A stretch of DNA of 10,931 nucleotides from Irineochytrium annulatum. Taxonomy: Eukaryota; Chytridiomycota; Chytridiomycetes; Chytridiales; Chytridiaceae. Both the position numbers and the translations under genes were made by a program. Shown here piece by piece: positions 6,873 to 10,931 of the stretch; positions within the stretch are counted from its first letter, which is position 1; the number at the start of each line of letters is the position of its first letter. The notes beneath the pieces were generated by a model. That model was not told where the DNA came from and ran no database searches. It was given only the letters and a program-made list of their open reading frames with translations. Where the stretch lies: NCBI GenBank assembly GCA_027600665.1, contig JADGJL010001022.1:1-10931 (forward strand). Reading direction: 5' to 3'.

Positions 6873-7569
6873 CTGCCCCGTCCTCGGACGGCTTCCGAGA
6901 TGGGTAGTTTGCAAGCGCCGAAGGCAGGCTCGAGCGCTTCAGGTTTGCCGTGAATAGGCGCCGGGCTCGCGCGCGGCGCAGGCGGTGGTAGACAATGGCG
7001 GGGAGGACGATAAGGAAAATGAGCGCGAGCGGGATCGTGACGCCCAGGAGGACGGGCATTGAGGAAATTGGGGAGGGGGAGGCGGGCGAGGAGGCCGACA
7101 TGGCAGGTGTTGGAGTGTTTTGAGAGGAGAGAGTGACCGTCAGTGTTACGGGAACCGGGGTGGTAGGTGCAGCCGGGGCGGTACTTGTAGCCGGTGCATC
7201 TGCGGAGAGTAGTATCGTGGAGAGCAGTGTCGTGGTCGCCGTCGTGGTAGGGGCATGACGGGCTGGCTCCGCGTCCACGAACGTTCCCGTCGGGTTTGAG
7301 GGCTTGGATGGCGTCGTGGCGGGAGTTGCAGGGTTGATTGGCATGATGGCAGATGGCAATACGGAGGTGGGATCAGGCCGCACTGGGCTCCTCGTAGTCA
7401 CGGCGAAGACGACGTCACCTCCCGCGGTCGCTTCCCCCTTCCCGGTCCCTCCATTTCCATTCCCATTTCCGTTTCCATTGCCGCCCTTCGCACCCTGGTG
7501 CAACGTCAGTCCCACACCCCAAACCCGCCGCGCGAGGACACCATCTTTGCCGCCAGTATGGGCCGTCAT
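6820..7569 (-). CDS. array paralogue D: membrane protein, possibly frameshifted near its end
   Basis: 249 residues from the ATG at 7569. Parts: DGVLARR at 9-15 (compare ARRNDGVLA in B); a Gly-Asn repeat at about 30-40; Thr/Pro/Ala/Ser-rich ectodomain without cysteine until the tail; transmembrane helix about 172-195 (VLLGVTIPLALIFLIVLPAIV); basic HRLRRARARR; conserved FTANLKRSSLPSALANYPSR (206-225), closest to B's FTAKLK..SMSAALANYVSQ. After KPSEDG the frame runs into a short Gly-rich end unlike the sisters, while the expected SWFG tail continues in another frame (see 6687-6872). Upstream, an ATG at 7719 is in the same frame but an in-frame TGA (7651-7653) lies between. I cannot tell whether the gene is active with an altered tail, mis-sequenced, or an early pseudogene. 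Confidence 0.65.
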   Translation of the reverse strand: MTAHTGGKDGVLARRVWGVGLTLHQGAKGGNGNGNGNGNGGTGKGEATAGGDVVFAVTTRSPVRPDPTSVLPSAIMPINPATPATTPSKPSNPTGTFVDAEPARHAPTTTATTTLLSTILLSADAPATSTAPAAPTTPVPVTLTVTLSSQNTPTPAMSASSPASPSPISSMPVLLGVTIPLALIFLIVLPAIVYHRLRRARARRLFTANLKRSSLPSALANYPSRKPSEDGADGASARGVGAGGDCAGR

Positions 7570-7719
7570 TGCAAGGTGCAGGCACAACGGCGTAGAGTCT
7601 TCGCGTGTTGGCCGGAGAAGTCGACGCCGGACCGAGGCCTCCCTTGACCCTCAAGGGGGTGTGACCGGTGTGAAGGCGTCAATATGGGCGTTGAGGGCGT
7701 CAATTAGGGCGCGTCTCAT

Positions 7720-8211
7720 GTTGAAGGTGACCAAGGAGAACGGAAATGAAGGCCGCATTCCTTCGGCTGTTGGGTGTACGAGAAATGGAGGCCCGATGCC
7801 GGAAGGCGGCCTTCGGGGTCCCAACCTCTAACAAAGTTTCGGGCGATCTGATTGGGCTTTTTTGAACCGTTGTGCCACCGACTGACTCCAAGCCGCTTCC
7901 AGACAACATCCTAGTGCGATCTCGCACCTGTGTTGAGAGCGCGTCGCAACGACCCGCCGATCGGAACAGGCCTGGAACGGGTTGGCCACTCACCAAACGT
8001 CCCAGCCTCCAACTTGGCTTGAGGTGGGACCGCCGTCCTTGTCAATGGCGTCGATAGTTCTTGTGAAAGGATAAAAAGAACGATGTACAGTGAAAAAAAT
8101 TCCCAAAAAGGCATTGTAATTTGCGGTATTGGCTATAAAAATCGATAGCAAAAAGGAAGCGACAGAAACGGAATCTTAAGTAGCAGAAAATTAAGGCTTT
8201 AGCATAATTTA
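7720..8211. other. spacer between paralogue D and the GPI-protein gene
   Basis: Probable promoter side of D and 3' flank of the 8212-8817 gene. A GC-rich part (7720-8060) holds several overlapping minus-strand frames with no recognisable motif. A 67-codon minus-strand frame from the ATG at 8114 starts with a hydrophobic MPFWEFFSLYIVLFILSQ and has a good GTGAGT donor at 7988-7993, so it could be a first exon. The nearest sensible acceptors lead to stops or are too close, so I do not call it. The part 8060-8200 is purine-rich on the plus strand. Confidence 0.4.
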
Positions 8212-8817
8212 CTAGATGATGGCGAGCCCAAGTAGGGCACCCAAGAACCACCCAGCGGCCCCGGACATCGGCCCAACCGCACCAGACTTGGTCGTCGACA
8301 TGCTGCCCTGTTGAGGGGCACCCGTGGTCGTCACCGTGGCCGTTATCCCCGCCGCACTTGTTGTAGCCGCCGGACCGGCCGCGGCCGTGTTCGGAGCACC
8401 CGGAACGAGCACGGTCGAGCCCCCAACGGTAAGCCCACCCACGATCGTTCCAGCGGGCAGCGTTGATATCCCCGGCGCCAGGCCATCGGGCACCGGAAGG
8501 GACACGCACACGAGCGTGACCTGTTGGGCGATCATCTCGGCATTGTCCGAAGCCGGGCAGGCCTTCAGGCACGACACGATCATGACGCTGTCCATCTGGA
8601 GCTTGGTGCAGTACGTGATGGCGTCGGCGGTCGTCGCAGGGACGGCGGTCTGGCCTTCGGCTGCGAGGAGGCAGTTGCTGGAGCACGCGGGGAGGGAGGA
8701 GAGAGCAGCCGAGAGGAGGTCGGAGGCCGTCGGGTCGCCTGTGGGGGCGGCCGTCAGCTGGGCCAACGCAAGAGGGGCCAGGACCGCTGTTAAGGTGGCC
8801 GCAAGTGTGTGCCGCAT
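8212..8817 (-). CDS. secreted GPI-anchored protein with CFEM-like cysteine domain
   Basis: 201 residues, no intron. A signal peptide (MRHTLAATLTAVLAPLALA, probable cut after Ala19 at an A-L-A site) leads into a cysteine domain at about 33-108 with six cysteines: C45-x3-C49-x20-C70-x12-C83-x3-C87-x16-C104, introduced by LSSLPACSSNC. LPxC near the start and paired CxxxC resemble fungal CFEM domains, which have eight cysteines and bind haem or act at the surface. Here two cysteines and the usual D-x-x-C-L-C core are missing, so it is at best a divergent CFEM relative. A Thr/Ala/Gly/Ser-rich stalk (about 111-178) follows, and the protein ends in SGAAGWFLGALLGLAII, a typical GPI-attachment signal with small residues before a hydrophobic end. 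Likely location is the outer plasma membrane or cell wall. The start is the first Met and gives the signal peptide directly. Confidence 0.85.
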   Translation of the reverse strand: MRHTLAATLTAVLAPLALAQLTAAPTGDPTASDLLSAALSSLPACSSNCLLAAEGQTAVPATTADAITYCTKLQMDSVMIVSCLKACPASDNAEMIAQQVTLVCVSLPVPDGLAPGISTLPAGTIVGGLTVGGSTVLVPGAPNTAAAGPAATTSAAGITATVTTTGAPQQGSMSTTKSGAVGPMSGAAGWFLGALLGLAII

Positions 8818-8860
8818 GGAAAGTTTTGACGAGTGTGCCTCCTTTATCCTTTCGCGTTGC

Positions 8861-8867
8861 TTTTATA
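8861..8867 (-). promoter_or_regulatory. TATA box of the GPI-protein gene
   Basis: The minus strand reads TATAAAA here, 43 bp before the ATG at 8817. That spacing suits a fungal TATA box with a short leader. It sits in the 118-bp gap between this gene and the stop of the upstream four-exon gene. Confidence 0.55.
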
Positions 8868-8935
8868 TGTAGGCGTTGAAACGAGAGGTGCATAGTATAT
8901 TGAATACACTGTAAGAAACATAAACACGTCTGTCG

Positions 8936-9959
8936 TCACTGATACGTGAGCGTAGCTGTGCTGGTGGGCATGACACCCAAAGTTGATGTTGCCTCGAACA
9001 CCTGTGCAAGCAAATGCGGCGTCGTGGGAACAGGCGCCGGAGGAGGTCCTGGAGGTGCGGGCGGATATCCGGGGTATGGCTGTCCAGGGGGAGGGCAGTA
9101 GCAGCCGGGCGGCGGGTACGGATAATTGGGGTACTGAGGGTAGGGGTAGCCACCGGGGTATCCAGGATACGGCGTCGTGGCAGGCGGCGGTGTTACCGGC
9201 TTGGTGACGAGATATTTGGAGAAGCGGTAGAGGAAGATAAAGGAAAAGACGACTGCAGAATAACAGCTAAGCTTGCCGCGTCGTGCAAATGGAAAAATGA
9301 GGCTCACCAATCGCTGCCGCGACCATCCAGACAATAACGACCGTGAGGAATCCTTTGATTTTGTTAAATTGCACCCAGTCGTCCAACGACGACGCTTCCC
9401 CTTGGCCCGCCACCTCGCCAGTCTCAGCGATCATCCCGAACGCCTTTCCCAACATGTTTTTGACGTTCTCTACGTTCCTCCGGATGAATGCTTCTTGGCT
9501 GTCTTCGTTTAGCTTGATAGCCGGCGAGAGCTCCTCATCCGTGTCGACGTCGCGGAGCCGGCTTTGGCCGCCGCGGGCGATTCCGGGCTGTGTGCTGGAC
9601 GAGCCGCGCTCCATGTCGCGAGATGGGCGGTTGCTGAAGTCGCGTTTAGCGTTGTAGAGATAGACACAGCAATGGATTAGACTCACGAGAAGAGCGTAGC
9701 GCTAGAAGTCATGGACCCCGCCTGCTGCCCCGCGCCGAGAATGCTCGTGACCTCTCGCATCAATGGGGTCTGGTTTGGAAAGTATCGTTAGCTTAGCAGT
9801 CAAGATGCCACGCGTTGCCCACCACGAAGGAGTACCCACGTTCTCATTCATCGTCGGCCTCGAGCCAGATCCGCCGTTCTGCAACACGCGCGTGTACTTC
9901 CAAGCGCCGTCGACGAAGCGGTAGTGGCCGTTAATGCCGTTCTGTCCGTTGGGTGCCAT
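8936..9959 (-). CDS. four-exon gene for a membrane protein with Pro/Tyr-rich tail
   Basis: Exons (minus strand): 9840-9959, 9687-9769, 9308-9633, 8936-9252. Introns of 70, 53 and 55 nt use donors GTGGGT, GTGAGT and GTGAGC, acceptors CCAG, TCAG and GCAG, and branch-like GCTAAC and GCTAAAC in the first two. The joined frame is 281 residues. It starts MAPNGQNG with no signal peptide and has a soluble part with YRFVDGAWKYTRVLQNG, TPLMREVTSILGAGQ and an amphipathic charged stretch at 110-140 (AFIRRNVENVKNMLGKAFGM). One transmembrane helix at 163-186 (FLTVVIVWMVAAAI joined to VVFSFIFLYR) is interrupted by intron 3, and its restoration by splicing supports the model. The tail (about 197-250) is rich in Pro and Tyr with YPGYP, YPYP and PPPGCYCPPPG, then a Ser/Thr-rich end. 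I do not recognise the family. Topology and function are open. Stop 118 bp before the next gene on the same strand. Confidence 0.82.
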
Positions 9960-10340
9960 TGCGAGAAGCGGGGAGTAGCAAGGATGGCAGTCGGGCGAAG
10001 GGTGCAGCACCAAACGTGTCCAAAAATAGTTTCACGCTGGTATTTAGTCCACTACGATCGAGTCTGCAAATAAGGACATTCCGTCCGTTTCTTTCTACCC
10101 TGTTAATGCACGAGCACAACCAACGACAATTTAGGTTCTCATCAGAGTTATTGTGCTTTCTCATGCTAGTTTATACACACCAGAAACATCAGAGGTGGGA
10201 TGCAGAAGAAAAGCGGCAGATGCGGTAACAAATAGAGACTAGAGGAATCTAACAGCTTGTGTATCAATGAATAGAGCGATGCCGAAAGAGGCGATGGGGA
10301 TCGGTCGGCACTTACGGTGCTTTCGTGGACTGTTACCGTC
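9960..10340. other. upstream region of the four-exon gene, no gene seen
   Basis: The first 60 bases before the ATG at 9959 are C/T-rich on the minus strand, as is common in fungal leaders. Beyond that the sequence is AT-balanced with no clear TATA box and no frame I would call on composition or motif. The start of a plus-strand frame (10267) lies here; see the entry at 10341-10835. Confidence 0.45.
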
Positions 10341-10835
10341 TTACTGTGATGCTGAAATATTCGTTGTCCCTGTGGTGCTGCCCTTAAGGTTCATCGGTAT
10401 CCTCTTTATCGGCGAGAGCGGATTCGGCATCTTCATCGTCTTGCTTCCGCCAGTCCCCGTCTTCAGCATCAGCATCAAGGCGTCGAATTCCTCTAGTTTG
10501 TCCTCGTTTTATCAGGCAGCTCAGCGACGCCGTCCAGTTTATCATCCGTTCAGTTGTAATCCTGATGGTTTGCTTGGCGCACTCGTGCTCCTCTTTGGGC
10601 GGAACTTCAGAAAGTACACTAACACTTCCTTGCCTTCCACTACGTTTTCTTCTTTGACAAAAACCAACTGCGAGTACCTGCCCGACGTCCAGCTGCAGCG
10701 CGTGATGGCATCCTTCCACGCGGGCCTTAAATGCAAGCAGACCCCCCCCGGCGTCGCCAGCTCCAACAACACGACGGCCATGTTGATGGTGAGCCAGGCC
10801 TCAACGACAACCACGTCCATGTCAATCTCGTCCAT
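10341..10835 (-). pseudogene. probable broken gene with coding text spread over several frames
   Basis: The minus strand begins at an ATG (10835) with MDEIDMDVVVVEAWLTINMA in good GC-ending codons. Natural-looking coding text then jumps frame: at the C8 run 10742-10749 it moves to LLAFKARVEGCHHALQLDVG, near 10677 back to YSQLVFVKEENVVEGKEVLV, near 10595 to KEEHECAKQTIRITTE, near 10547 to DDKLDGVAELPDK, and at the T4 run 10507-10510 to EDKLEEFDALMLMLKTGTGG, ending at TAA 10341-10343. Each piece alone is short and blocked in frame, and no consensus introns lie between them. This suggests decay or low-quality sequence. A TATATAG lies 46 bp upstream of the ATG (minus strand, 10881-10887). Alternatively CTAAC...TGCAG at 10844-10858 is the 3' end of an intron and the gene starts beyond the window. 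Protein identity unknown. Confidence 0.4.
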
Positions 10836-10931
10836 GTCCGTATACTGCAGGGTTTGTTAGAATACAGCCGCTGGCCGCTTCTATATATCGGTCGTAGACG
10901 CGTGGTATTTGGAATAAAGCACTGTTTATTA

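Noticed and set aside
8042..8893. 283-codon minus-strand frame overlapping the GPI-protein gene
   Set aside because: Out-of-frame shadow rich in Arg/Gly/Asp/Trp. The 8212-8817 frame has a signal peptide, ordered cysteines and a GPI signal.
10267..10860. 197-codon plus-strand frame with hydrophobic stretches and an AATAAA at 10913-10918
   Set aside because: Start to stop is open and a poly(A)-like signal follows, so it cannot be excluded. Even so, the minus strand shows better codon choice and charged, gene-like segments, and the hydrophobic stretch is antisense to a Lys/Met/Pro-rich minus segment.

Overview
The window looks like a piece of a basidiomycete (probably Agaricomycete) nuclear genome. 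The evidence is short 53-70 nt introns with GT...AG ends and CTAA-type branch sites, GC-rich coding blocks in AT-rich spacers, a GPI-anchored secreted protein with a CFEM-like cysteine pattern, and several mucin-like single-pass membrane proteins. Every gene I can support is on the minus strand, so the text order below runs from the 3' end of the cluster to its 5' end.

Region 1 (422-7569) is a tandem array of four paralogues (A 422-1453, B 2121-3422, C 4323-5606, D 6820-7569). Each encodes an N-terminal Leu-Ala/Ser-Arg-Arg motif, a long Pro/Ser/Thr/Ala-rich, presumably extracellular stretch, one transmembrane helix of near-identical sequence (LLGLTIPLAL.LLILLP), a basic stop-transfer stretch (RxRRAR), and a cytoplasmic tail starting F.A.LKR.S...AL. 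The tails then diverge: A and B share a GILKQ motif, C and D share an SW(L/F)G motif. I do not recognise the family by name. No copy has an in-frame ATG-led signal peptide. D is also displaced in frame near its C-terminus and may be decaying. The array is separated by AT-rich spacers that are polypyrimidine on the transcribed strand just after each stop.

Region 2 (8212-8817) encodes a 201-residue secreted protein with a six-cysteine CFEM-like domain and a GPI-anchor signal. Region 3 (8936-9959) is a clean four-exon gene for a 281-residue membrane protein whose transmembrane helix is completed only by splicing and which ends in a Pro/Tyr-rich tail. I do not recognise it. Region 4 (10341-10835) looks like a broken minus-strand gene whose coding text runs through several alternating frames. 

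Taken together the window is rich in cell-surface proteins. A link to wall sensing or surface variation is inference only. I see no mobile element, CRISPR array, RNA gene or known defence system.
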